In this document: positions 1 through 5,266 of the stretch, one piece after another
Layout of the letters: every line of letters starts with the position of its first letter
Position numbering within the stretch: position 1 is the stretch's first letter
Position numbers and translations under genes: made by a program
Notes under the pieces: generated by a model
What the model was told of the DNA's origin: nothing
Database searches by the model: none
The model's input: only the letters and a program-made list of their open reading frames with translations
Source: a virus
Virus record (IMG/VR): IMGVR_UViG_3300032116_000692
Coordinates: 1 to 35,338 of that record
Strand: one strand, 5' to 3'
DNA: 35,338 nucleotides

Positions 1-9
1 TAGGTCGTC

Positions 10-86
10 TAATTACCTTGGTCGGTAATTATCCTCCTACTATGTATAAGCCGGGATAAGGGGTGTTTATCCCACCCTAAGGGGTG
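10..86. repeat. Three consecutive short inverted repeats
   Basis: Three near-adjacent hairpins are visible. Positions 10-17 (TAATTACC) pair perfectly with 24-31 around a 6-base loop. Positions 53-59 (GGGATAA) pair perfectly with 67-73 around a 7-base loop. Positions 73-77 (CACCC) pair with 82-86 around TAAG. None is followed by a T run, so they do not look like simple terminators. Operator sites, an origin or an RNA leader are possible; the function is not known. Confidence 0.6.
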
Positions 87-310
87 TGATTTACCTCACA
101 GTCTATCCAATGCAGTCAAATATGGCTTTGACCTGCGGTTTTACTGTCTCGGATCCTATCAAAAATTTTAGAGTGGGTACATATATACACAGGGTGGTGG
201 CATATAAAGCACTCGGGTCATTTTGCCGGGGCGTGTCGAACCAGCTAGTTTACATAATGCATATTATCGGCGACCAGTTTGGGGGCATTTTGTGGAGACT
301 TGCAGGGCAT

Positions 311-520
311 GGCAGACCCTCAGGAACTAGGCACCTTTCAAAGTTCCCCAACTAACCAACCGCCTAGGGTCTCCAGTACTTGGCAGGGGGGGCAGGGGTC
401 AGGGGCAGGGGGCAGAACTGGCAGGGCAGACCTTCAACCTTTGACCCATTGGGCAGACCATCGCCACGGATCGCAAAGCATCCACGCCAAGGATCGAGAA
501 CCCTCCACGCTTGGCAGACC
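311..520 (+). repeat. Dispersed GGCAGACC 8-mer, four copies
   Basis: The octamer GGCAGACC occurs at 311-318, 425-432, 452-459 and 513-520. It is interleaved with variants of CCACGC followed by TTGG or CAAGG near 482, 505 and 537. All copies are on the same strand in the non-coding stretch before the rightward operon. Repeats of this kind can be protein-binding iterons, but spacing is irregular and no binding protein is identified. Confidence 0.45.
386..412 (+). promoter_or_regulatory. G-quadruplex-forming motif
   Basis: Four G runs occur in immediate succession: seven G at 386-392, four at 395-398, four at 402-405 and five at 408-412, separated by loops of 2, 3 and 2 bases. This meets the standard definition of a stable intramolecular G-quadruplex with four tetrads. 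It sits about 260 bases upstream of the first rightward gene, on the coding-sense strand, so it could act in DNA or in a long 5' leader RNA. Confidence 0.65.
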
Positions 521-669
521 CCAAGGGGAAGCAGTTCCACGCTTGGAACCCCTCGAGCTGGACTTCGAGCTACAGGAAAACCCTTCCCGAAATGCTTCCA
601 ATCTGACCCCGAAAATGGGAGAATGGAACCCTCGAGGGCATCCTCGAGACCTAGAGAAAAGGAATCAGA

Positions 670-981
670 ATGAAACTCAAGAACCAAGACCAAGCATCCG
701 AAGCAATCCAAAATCGAGAAGCGTTTCTTGCTTCTGCATTGTGGGCAATAGATGGAAGAAGCAACACCTACGGAATGCTCAACCCTGAAGAGATTGAACA
801 ATATGAAGCAGTTCGAGATTCGATTGACTTCGTGGTCATGTCTTACAAAACCCCAATCGCTTGGCACTCTTCTGCTGGTTGGTACATGGTCAAACAGAAG
901 TTTTCTGTGACTACTTCACGCCATCAGGGAATCGTTAGAAGGGCATTGAATAGCAAAGGATTAGTCGAGGTTTCACGATGA
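670..981 (+). CDS. Small phage protein, first gene of the rightward operon
   Basis: The product is 103 residues with no signal peptide or membrane segment. It has a distinctive central stretch, YKTPIAWHSSAGWYMV, followed by KFSVTTSRHQ at about residues 58-85, a pattern I associate with small uncharacterised phage proteins (DUF8033-like), without a known activity. The start is supported by AGAAAAGGAATC placed just before the ATG. The stop overlaps the next start as ATGA, so the two genes are probably translationally coupled. Its leader resembles those following the two ribozymes downstream. Function unknown. Confidence 0.7.
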   Translation: MKLKNQDQASEAIQNREAFLASALWAIDGRSNTYGMLNPEEIEQYEAVRDSIDFVVMSYKTPIAWHSSAGWYMVKQKFSVTTSRHQGIVRRALNSKGLVEVSR

Positions 982-1349
982 AAACTTTCACCGCTTTCAT
1001 TGTCTGCCAATCGTTAGACATTCAAGCCGAAACAATCGAAGAAGCAGAGGAAAGATATTCAGAGTTCTTCGATGGAGGGGAATCATGTGCAAAGCATGAA
1101 GAAGATTGTGACTGCTTCTCCTTCGATGATTCAAATGTCTTTCATTACTTCGAAGAAGAAAACGAATCCGCTTCGTGGAAGTTGGTTCACCGATTGGCTT
1201 CTCAAATCTTCGAGAAGTTCGGAGAAACTGAATCATTTCTCTATCTTGTCGAACAGATAGCAGAAGCAACCGAAGAAGATCCCATGAAAACCCTCTACGA
1301 GGTCAAGGCATACACCGACCGACAAACAAGGGAGGACATGGCGAGTTAG
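978..1349 (+). CDS. Small acidic protein of unknown function
   Basis: The product is 123 residues and strongly acidic, with many Glu and Asp. Its N-terminus (MKTFTAFIVCQSLDIQAET) followed by a Glu-rich helix looks like the small beta-alpha fold seen in DpnD/PcfM-like phage peptides, but this is only a resemblance. Four cysteines fall between residues 10 and 46. The start overlaps the previous stop as ATGA. The TAG stop at 1347-1349 lies inside stem II of the first hammerhead ribozyme, so ribosomes finishing here would run into the ribozyme. No function can be assigned. Confidence 0.7.
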   Translation: MKTFTAFIVCQSLDIQAETIEEAEERYSEFFDGGESCAKHEEDCDCFSFDDSNVFHYFEEENESASWKLVHRLASQIFEKFGETESFLYLVEQIAEATEEDPMKTLYEVKAYTDRQTREDMAS

Positions 1350-1407
1350 TCGAAACCCCTTCGGGGGTCTTCGGTGGGGTGGTTCCCCCCGAACTGATGA
1401 GACAAAC
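1345..1407 (+). ncRNA. Type II hammerhead ribozyme, copy 1
   Basis: All conserved core parts are present in type II order. GUC at 1349-1351 pairs with GAC at 1401-1403 (stem II), extended beyond an A-A mismatch by GUU 1345-1347 with AAC 1405-1407. The core GAAA is 1352-1355. Stem III is A1355-U1368 plus CCCC 1356-1359 with GGGG 1364-1367, closed by a UUCG loop. The cleavage triplet GUC ends at 1369. Stem I is UUCGG 1370-1374 with CCGAA 1389-1393, a bulged U, then GGGG 1376-1379 with CCCC 1385-1388. CUGAUGA is 1394-1400. Predicted scission is between 1369 and 1370, in the intergenic gap, leaving the next gene with a 5' hairpin leader. Confidence 0.93.
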
Positions 1408-1426
1408 CACTAGAGAAAGGGTCAGA

Positions 1427-1684
1427 ATGTACGAAGTAAAGAAAGTCCGACTCTTCGAGAACTCTCGAGGAATGATTGGACACACTCTCCACATCTACAG
1501 AGGAGAGAAGGAAATCGGGGAGTCCACCCATGACGGAGATTCCCTCTGCTACGACATCCGATTTATCTACTCCAGCGAGGAATGCGACTTCCTTGCAGAG
1601 TTCGGGGATGCACAAGATGGAGTTGACCAACTCCTCACCGCTTACGAAGACCGACTCCTCCACGGATCGAAGAAGGGGGCGTGA
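1427..1684 (+). CDS. Small protein downstream of hammerhead copy 1
   Basis: The product is 85 residues starting MYEVKKVRLFENSRGMIG. I chose ATG 1427 because GAGAAAGGGTCAGA precedes it and because any longer frame would run through the ribozyme core. It is mixed alpha/beta with an acidic middle (YSSEECDFLAEFGDAQDG). There are no membrane segments or recognised motifs. The following gene starts at the stop codon (GTGA), indicating coupling. After ribozyme cleavage this would be the first cistron of its RNA. Function unknown. Confidence 0.7.
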   Translation: MYEVKKVRLFENSRGMIGHTLHIYRGEKEIGESTHDGDSLCYDIRFIYSSEECDFLAEFGDAQDGVDQLLTAYEDRLLHGSKKGA

Positions 1685-2139
1685 GGTTAGAGATGCAAAT
1701 CGAGCTACAGGAAAAAAGATTCCACGAATCTGTTGCACCTTGCAAAGATTTCGTGGCACATCCACACATGGTTGATTATGAAGTTCACGATATGAATGGG
1801 AACTTCCTACGGATGGAACACGGCGGTTGTTATGTCTGCCGATGTTCTTCTGTTGCTGAAAGTGATGGAAGCAATGAACTTGCTCTTGCTCTCGAAGATG
1901 CTGGCATCAAATGCCAAGTCGAACAGACTGGTGGGTTCTGCATGGTGGTCTATGTCTACTCAGAAGATATGAAGAAGGCATTGACCCTGACCACCGATGC
2001 CATTGGGTTCGAACCCGATGTCGAGGAAGGCATAGAGGAATGGGTTGACCTGACTCCAACTGAGGTTGCAGAAGGAAAGACTGCAATCGAAACGCTAGTC
2101 GAAACAACCAAGGCAAACCTTTGGAGGATTGGAAAATGA
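1681..2139 (+). CDS. Hypothetical cysteine-containing protein
   Basis: The product is up to 152 residues from GTG 1681, which overlaps the previous stop as GTGA; ATG 1693 is an alternative start. A central GGCYVCRCSS segment and further cysteines at about residues 21, 98 and 107 could bind metal but do not form a family pattern I recognise. The sequence is acidic overall and soluble. Its stop overlaps the next ATG (ATGA at 2136). Part of the string of coupled small genes; function unknown. Confidence 0.65.
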   Translation: MRLEMQIELQEKRFHESVAPCKDFVAHPHMVDYEVHDMNGNFLRMEHGGCYVCRCSSVAESDGSNELALALEDAGIKCQVEQTGGFCMVVYVYSEDMKKALTLTTDAIGFEPDVEEGIEEWVDLTPTEVAEGKTAIETLVETTKANLWRIGK

Positions 2140-2444
2140 AAACTGGAATGACTTACATCTGCTCAACTTGTTGGGCAGAAGCATCAACGAATGCTGATTA
2201 TGAAAAGCACATGGACATCTGCCAACCCGACAGAGTTCGAATGACTGACCGCAAGAACATCAAGGTCGGCGACCAATGGTTCGACATGATGTTCTTCTCA
2301 GATGGTTCGATTCAAAGAACTTGCATCTCTTATGTGATGAAGGATGGGAAGAGAGTGGCGATTCCAGATTGCCAAGCAAGGGTCTCTGATTGGGAAGCGA
2401 AGTGGCACTACTGCAAGAACTGCGATTGGAATCAAGCATCGTAA
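2136..2444 (+). CDS. Small zinc-finger-like protein
   Basis: The product is 102 residues from ATG 2136, chosen because it overlaps the preceding stop as ATGA. The N-terminus shows YICSTCW, then EKHMDIC about 16 residues later, a C-x2-C-xn-H-x3-C arrangement typical of a C2HC zinc finger. A second CxxC (YCKNC) lies near the C-terminus. It may bind nucleic acid or a host protein; that is inference from the fingers alone. The TAA stop at 2442-2444 is inside stem II of hammerhead copy 2, mirroring the arrangement at copy 1. Confidence 0.7.
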   Translation: MKTGMTYICSTCWAEASTNADYEKHMDICQPDRVRMTDRKNIKVGDQWFDMMFFSDGSIQRTCISYVMKDGKRVAIPDCQARVSDWEAKWHYCKNCDWNQAS

Positions 2445-2505
2445 GTCGAAACCTCCCTTCGGGGAGGTCATGGGGAACTGGTCAACCCCATCTGATGAGA
2501 CAGAC
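2441..2505 (+). ncRNA. Type II hammerhead ribozyme, copy 2
   Basis: It has the same architecture as the copy at 1345-1407 with different stem sequences. GUC 2445-2447 pairs with GAC 2499-2501 (stem II). GAAA is 2448-2451. Stem III is A2451-U2468 plus CCUCCC 2452-2457 with GGGAGG 2462-2467 around UUCG. The cleavage triplet GUC ends at 2469. Stem I is AUGGGG 2470-2475 with CCCCAU 2486-2491 around a 10-base loop. CUGAUGA is 2492-2498. Stems I and III differ from copy 1 while keeping pairing, which is covariation within one genome. Predicted scission is between 2469 and 2470. Confidence 0.93.
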
Positions 2506-2526
2506 CACTAGAGAAAAGGAACAGAT

Positions 2527-2679
2527 ATGAAACTAACGAAGAGAGGAAAGCGAGTTCGTGCAGTAGCAATACTTCTCGGGATCATCGCTATCTATTATGT
2601 AATGACCCACATTTGGTGGGTTGGAGACCACTACTGCTGGGGCAGTATGGTCGAGTGCTACTTCGAGGAGGGAAAGTAA
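2527..2679 (+). CDS. Small single-span membrane protein
   Basis: A 50-residue peptide with a basic N-terminus (KLTKRGKRVR) and one hydrophobic segment at about residues 11-33 (AVAILLGIIAIYYVM), followed by an aromatic and acidic C-terminus with two cysteines. The positive-inside rule suggests the N-terminus is cytoplasmic. AGAAAAGGAACAG gives a good ribosome binding site. It is the first gene after hammerhead copy 2. The stop overlaps the next start as TAATG. Function unknown; a membrane-targeted role is inferred. Confidence 0.7.
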   Translation: MKLTKRGKRVRAVAILLGIIAIYYVMTHIWWVGDHYCWGSMVECYFEEGK

Positions 2680-2951
2680 TGAACAAAGCTGAAACTTTCC
2701 TCGATATGAACTACAAAGAATGGGAAGCAAAGTACAAACCAATCGCCAGCGAAGATGGCTCTTGGTTCCATGACGATGCTGAGAAGTTGAAGACCTTCGA
2801 TCCTAAACAGATTTGGACTTGGGTCTCTGAGGGAGATAGCGATTGGATTTACAACGGATATCGCTGGATAAACAGACTCTCTTACCTAGTGACTGAAGTT
2901 GCTTGGCAAGAAGGCGAAGACATCTGTGTCGTAGTAAGGGAGACCAAGTAA
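2679..2951 (+). CDS. Small aromatic-rich hypothetical protein
   Basis: The product is 90 residues from ATG 2679, chosen because it overlaps the previous stop (TAATG) and follows GAGGGAAAG. It is rich in Trp, Tyr and acidic residues, for example WTWVSEGDSDWIYNGYRW. It has no membrane segment and no metal-binding pattern. Both borders are TAATG overlaps, so it is translated as part of a coupled chain. No homologous family is recognised. Confidence 0.65.
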   Translation: MNKAETFLDMNYKEWEAKYKPIASEDGSWFHDDAEKLKTFDPKQIWTWVSEGDSDWIYNGYRWINRLSYLVTEVAWQEGEDICVVVRETK

Positions 2952-3094
2952 TGACTGACCTAAACAATGAAGTGAAGGAACTTCACAAGTTGATTGGCGA
3001 TTCATATTGTCGCTATGAGTTATCAGAAGATGCTTACAACCATTGGTTGAAGTTGGCAGGAATACAGATACAGGAGGTATCAAGTAATGCCTAA
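2951..3094 (+). CDS. Small helical hypothetical protein
   Basis: The product is 47 residues from ATG 2951, overlapping the previous stop. The sequence (MTDLNNEVKELHKLIGDSYC and onward) is predicted to be mostly helical. It ends in the ribosome binding site of the next gene (CAGGAGG) and overlaps it by eight bases. No family recognised. Confidence 0.6.
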   Translation: MTDLNNEVKELHKLIGDSYCRYELSEDAYNHWLKLAGIQIQEVSSNA

Positions 3095-3260
3095 GTTCAA
3101 AGTGAAGTATGTGTATGAACGCTGGTATGACCTCGAGCTGGAGGCTTCGAGTCGAGAGGAAGCACTCGATAAGTTCCATGCCGGTGATTTCGAAATCGAA
3201 TCAAGGCTTGTCGGCGGCGAACTTCAAGATTCGGTGGTCATTGAGGAGGTCTTGGCATGA
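3087..3260 (+). CDS. Small hypothetical protein
   Basis: The product is 57 residues (starts MPKFKVKYVYERWYDLELEA). A strong ribosome binding site, CAGGAGGTATCAAGTA, precedes ATG 3087. The first part looks like a beta-strand pair, followed by an Ala/Glu helix (SSREEALDKFH), a layout shared with small DpnD/PcfM-like phage peptides; this is a weak resemblance. The stop overlaps the next start as ATGA. Confidence 0.6.
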   Translation: MPKFKVKYVYERWYDLELEASSREEALDKFHAGDFEIESRLVGGELQDSVVIEEVLA

Positions 3261-3418
3261 ACATTTATGACGAGAACAACAACTGCATCGAATGCATGGA
3301 GTACTTCTACGATCCGCATCAACCTGATTGCAAGTACTCAGATGTCTGTGGCATCTGCGATTGCAAATGGGAATCATTCAGCAAGTCACTTGCCATCCAT
3401 TGGAAGGTGAACAAATGA
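3257..3418 (+). CDS. Small cysteine-rich, probably zinc-binding protein
   Basis: The product is 53 residues starting at ATG 3257 (ATGA overlap with the preceding stop). Cysteines fall at residues 10, 13, 25, 31, 34 and 36 (CIEC, then DC, then CGICDC), with a histidine at 21. Two CxxC pairs suggest a zinc ribbon or knuckle. The C-terminus is basic and aromatic (KSLAIHWKVNK). No named family is recognised. The stop overlaps the next ATG. Confidence 0.65.
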   Translation: MNIYDENNNCIECMEYFYDPHQPDCKYSDVCGICDCKWESFSKSLAIHWKVNK

Positions 3419-3630
3419 ACCACGGAAAACGACTTGAGAGAATAGCCAAAGCCCAAGCCAAGGCTTTGATTGGAACTCTTACCTTGTTAGATGATGAAGG
3501 TCTAGGTGATAGCGACCTTTCTGCATTGCGAGGTTCACTTCGATCATGGATTGAACACATAACTCCTATCAGGGAAAGTAAATGGGATAGAAAAGTCCAC
3601 GATGATACAGACTGCGAGGTAGAAGAATGA
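3415..3630 (+). CDS. Small helical hypothetical protein
   Basis: The product is 71 residues starting MNHGKRLERIAKAQAKALIG. I use ATG 3415 because it overlaps the previous stop as ATGA. The N-terminal half is a basic amphipathic helix and the C-terminal end is acidic (DDTDCEVEE). No membrane segment or catalytic motif is seen. The next gene also starts in an ATGA overlap. Confidence 0.65.
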   Translation: MNHGKRLERIAKAQAKALIGTLTLLDDEGLGDSDLSALRGSLRSWIEHITPIRESKWDRKVHDDTDCEVEE

Positions 3631-3815
3631 CTGAAAAGCTACAGAGAATCATCGTGTCCATCTATTCAAGCGATAACAATCTCCTTCTTGGAGACCTATC
3701 TCGCCGACTCGATGGGTTGGAATGGTGGATTACTGACCGCCAATCCATCGAACTTGGTGAAGAAACAATCAGAGTCATAGACACAACCAAATGGAAAGAG
3801 GAGGGTCAGGAATGA
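3627..3815 (+). CDS. Small hypothetical protein
   Basis: The product is 62 residues (MTEKLQRIIVSIYSSDNNLL start). It begins inside the stop of the previous gene and ends overlapping the next start, so it belongs to the coupled chain. It has alternating hydrophobic strands and a WW pair in the middle (GLEWWITDRQS). Function unknown. Confidence 0.6.
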   Translation: MTEKLQRIIVSIYSSDNNLLLGDLSRRLDGLEWWITDRQSIELGEETIRVIDTTKWKEEGQE

Positions 3816-3997
3816 AGTACACATTCAATGCGGTATTCGAAACCAACAGACCGCTAACACAGAAAGAGTTCGATGACATCGAGAACACATTGCGATTGCA
3901 ACTCGATGAACCTTGGGTCGAACAAGGTGATGGACAATGGGATGATGCCGAGTTCGATCTATCGGTGATCACCTGTGAGATGAAGCAGGAGGGTTGA
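3812..3997 (+). CDS. Small hypothetical protein
   Basis: The product is 61 residues from ATG 3812 (ATGA overlap; GAGGAGGGTCAGGA ribosome binding site). It starts MKYTFNAVFETNRPLTQKEF and is predicted alpha/beta and acidic. An N-terminal strand followed by a helix with FDDIENTLRLQL resembles many small phage peptides without known activity. The stop TGA shares its last base with the next ATG. Confidence 0.6.
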   Translation: MKYTFNAVFETNRPLTQKEFDDIENTLRLQLDEPWVEQGDGQWDDAEFDLSVITCEMKQEG

Positions 3998-4125
3998 TGG
4001 GGTATGTACTCTTCTTCCTTTCCTTCTTCACCTTCCCACTTGGTATGAGTGAAGACTCACCCATACTGATGACGATTCCCTTCCTTGTATGGACAGGGGC
4101 AATCCTCTTTGGAGGAGAAAGGTAA
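3997..4125 (+). CDS. Tiny two-span membrane peptide, holin candidate
   Basis: The product is 42 residues. The ATG at 3997 overlaps the TGA of the previous gene (TGATG) and follows AGGAGGGT. Two hydrophobic segments are visible, at about residues 3-17 (YVLFFLSFFTFPLG) and 23-38 (ILMTIPFLVWTGAILF), separated by a short acidic turn (SEDSP). It ends three bases before the ATG of the Rpf-like muralytic gene. Small two-span proteins beside a lytic enzyme are often holins, which form pores in the cytoplasmic membrane; the assignment rests on context and topology only. At 42 residues it is shorter than usual holins. Confidence 0.55.
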   Translation: MGYVLFFLSFFTFPLGMSEDSPILMTIPFLVWTGAILFGGER

Positions 4126-4128
4126 ACA

Positions 4129-4539
4129 ATGCACCGACTTATCATCGGTGGTCTCTTGTTGGGGGCGGTACTCATATCGCCCCCACTCAAGACCATTGAA
4201 ACCAAAGCTGAAACAAACCTCGTGGTTCAAGACATTCCAGTCGTGATTCACTACGAGGATATGACCTTCGATCATCTGCCACCGGCATGGCAGAAGCTGG
4301 CTATGTGTGAGAGTAGCGGCAGATCGAACGCAGTAGCAGGAACAAAGAAGCAGTTCCAAGGCTACTTCCAAATCGAATATCCCCGGACTTGGGTTGCTCA
4401 CGGCGGCGATAGCGGCACACCACCCAAGAAGGCAACCCTGATGGAGCAGTTCCATGTGGCACTACACATCTATGCTGACCGAGGATCGAAGCCGTGGCCA
4501 TACTGTGGCAAGTTCCTGAAGGCGGAATACGGCAAATAG
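4129..4539 (+). CDS. Rpf-like transglycosylase (resuscitation-promoting factor domain)
   Basis: The product is 136 residues with an N-terminal hydrophobic segment (residues 4-19, probable signal peptide or anchor) and a C-terminal domain of about 85 residues with the Rpf pattern: W54, LAMCESSGR 57-65, GYFQI 78-82, TW 87-88, a GG and the PWPYCG end. Glu61 matches the catalytic glutamate of the lysozyme-like fold, and Cys60 and Cys126 match the conserved disulfide. The family cleaves the glycan backbone of peptidoglycan and is typical of Actinobacteria and their phages, which supports the host call. It is the last gene before the operon terminator and may act in lysis or in host cell-wall opening. 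Confidence 0.88.
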   Translation: MHRLIIGGLLLGAVLISPPLKTIETKAETNLVVQDIPVVIHYEDMTFDHLPPAWQKLAMCESSGRSNAVAGTKKQFQGYFQIEYPRTWVAHGGDSGTPPKKATLMEQFHVALHIYADRGSKPWPYCGKFLKAEYGK

Positions 4540-4554
4540 TGGTACGATAAATGT

Positions 4555-4610
4555 AGTGGATCTGATCCTCCACTCTAGGGAAAGGCCCCCTCTTCGGAGG
4601 GGGTTCTTTC
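4555..4610. terminator. Hairpin terminator between convergent operons
   Basis: CCCCCTC at 4586-4592 pairs perfectly with GAGGGGG at 4597-4603 around a UUCG tetraloop, followed on the + strand by TTCTTTCATTT. The reverse complement is equally stable, so the hairpin can serve both the rightward operon ending at 4539 and the leftward operon ending at 4609. A smaller hairpin (AGTGGA 4555-4560 with TCCACT 4569-4574) sits just upstream. Confidence 0.82.
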
Positions 4611-4800
4611 ATTTACGGAAGTTATCTGTAGAGTAGAAGCCAGTAGCTTTGAATATCGTAGGTGTAGCTGAATACTTTCTCACCAATGTATTGCCACACT
4701 CTCTAGTTGGACAATCATAATCTTCTTCAGGATCGTTGAACCCACGGACAATCTCAACAACATTGCCACAACCCGGGCATTCGTAATCATACCTAGCCAT
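4609..4800 (-). CDS. FmdB-type zinc ribbon protein
   Basis: The product is 63 residues. It opens MARYDYECPGCG, continues with DPEEDYDCPTRECG and ends with a Phe/Gly motif TIFKATGFYSTD, which matches the FmdB-family putative regulatory zinc ribbon from end to end. Paired cysteines at 8/11 and about 30/35 should hold one zinc. Members are often found in phage and bacterial genomes as small presumed regulators. It is the last gene of the leftward module, overlapping its upstream neighbour by eight bases, and abuts the terminator. Confidence 0.82.
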   Translation of the reverse strand: MARYDYECPGCGNVVEIVRGFNDPEEDYDCPTRECGNTLVRKYSATPTIFKATGFYSTDNFRK

Positions 4801-5266
4801 AGTAACCTCTAAACTTTCTCAACTTATCCTCAGGTACACAATAGATCTCAGGTCTACGCCAGTCAGGTTTATCCAACCACTCTTCCTTCTTTGCTTCGGC
4901 ACCCATAATCCAACCGATGAGTTCGTAGTTCGGCATACCACCACGGACAAGAACAAACTTGATGTCATCCTTTGCATCTGGTCTGACTAACAATCTGCCC
5001 TGCTCATGTCGTGTGTACTTCACATCTATATTCGGTTCAATATCAACACCACCTTGACCGAATGCACCAGACCAATAGACACCTAAGTATTTGGCGACAG
5101 CAATCTCTGCTCCGCATCCATCGACATCAAGAAGTATTCGCTGCCATGGATCGAGGTCACCAAGACCACGCATCTGTTGGTTCTTCATCGTAGATACATA
5201 TCGTTCTACTGCTGTGTTCACCGCCATTACAACCTCATATCTTTCGAGGTTGATCTTTACGCCCAC
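4793..5266 (-). CDS. Putative PD-(D/E)XK-like nuclease fold protein
   Basis: The product is 157 residues from a GTG start at 5266; ATG 5227 is an alternative after GAGGTTGTA. The central region shows an Ala/Glu helix (CGAEIAVAKYLGVYW), then GGVDIEPNIDVKYT, where Asp, Asp and Lys are spaced like the metal-binding residues of the PD-(D/E)XK fold, then a strand FVLVRG. A family of such small phage proteins is known to me without biochemical proof. The start overlaps the stop of the sigma-like gene. Catalytic function is inference. Confidence 0.5.
   Translation of the reverse strand: MGVKINLERYEVVMAVNTAVERYVSTMKNQQMRGLGDLDPWQRILLDVDGCGAEIAVAKYLGVYWSGAFGQGGVDIEPNIDVKYTRHEQGRLLVRPDAKDDIKFVLVRGGMPNYELIGWIMGAEAKKEEWLDKPDWRRPEIYCVPEDKLRKFRGYYG

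Larger units (their letters stand above)
1..669. other. Non-coding left region upstream of the rightward operon
   Basis: I see no convincing gene here. The open frames present lack a sensible ribosome binding site, overlap one another on both strands and have low-complexity composition. The region holds three short hairpins in its first 86 bases, a G-rich block around 386-412, a repeated 8-mer and, at its right end, the ribosome binding leader of the first gene. It could contain the promoter of the rightward operon or a replication origin; no clear -35/-10 pair could be assigned. Confidence 0.6.
1394..2526 (+). repeat. Repeated ribozyme-tail and ribosome-binding leader
   Basis: The 3' part of each ribozyme runs into a nearly identical leader: CTGATGAGACAAACCACTAG at 1394 and CTGATGAGACAGACCACTAG at 2492, each followed by AGAAA(A)GG and an ATG. 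A shortened version, GAGACCTAGAGAAAAGGAAT, precedes the first gene at 646-665. The shared block suggests one cassette copied to three gene starts, with the ribozyme core lost or never present at the first. Confidence 0.8.

Noticed and set aside
86-867. Open frames on both strands in the left region
   Set aside because: They overlap each other, lack ribosome binding sites and have compositions dictated by the G-rich repeats; the longest clash with the well-supported gene at 670.
4540-4610. Possible third hammerhead: ATCTGATCC and GAAAGG next to a UUCG hairpin
   Set aside because: The core would read CUGAUCC instead of CUGANGA and GAAA is followed by unpaired GG, with no cleavage triplet in place. 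An ordinary terminator explains it.
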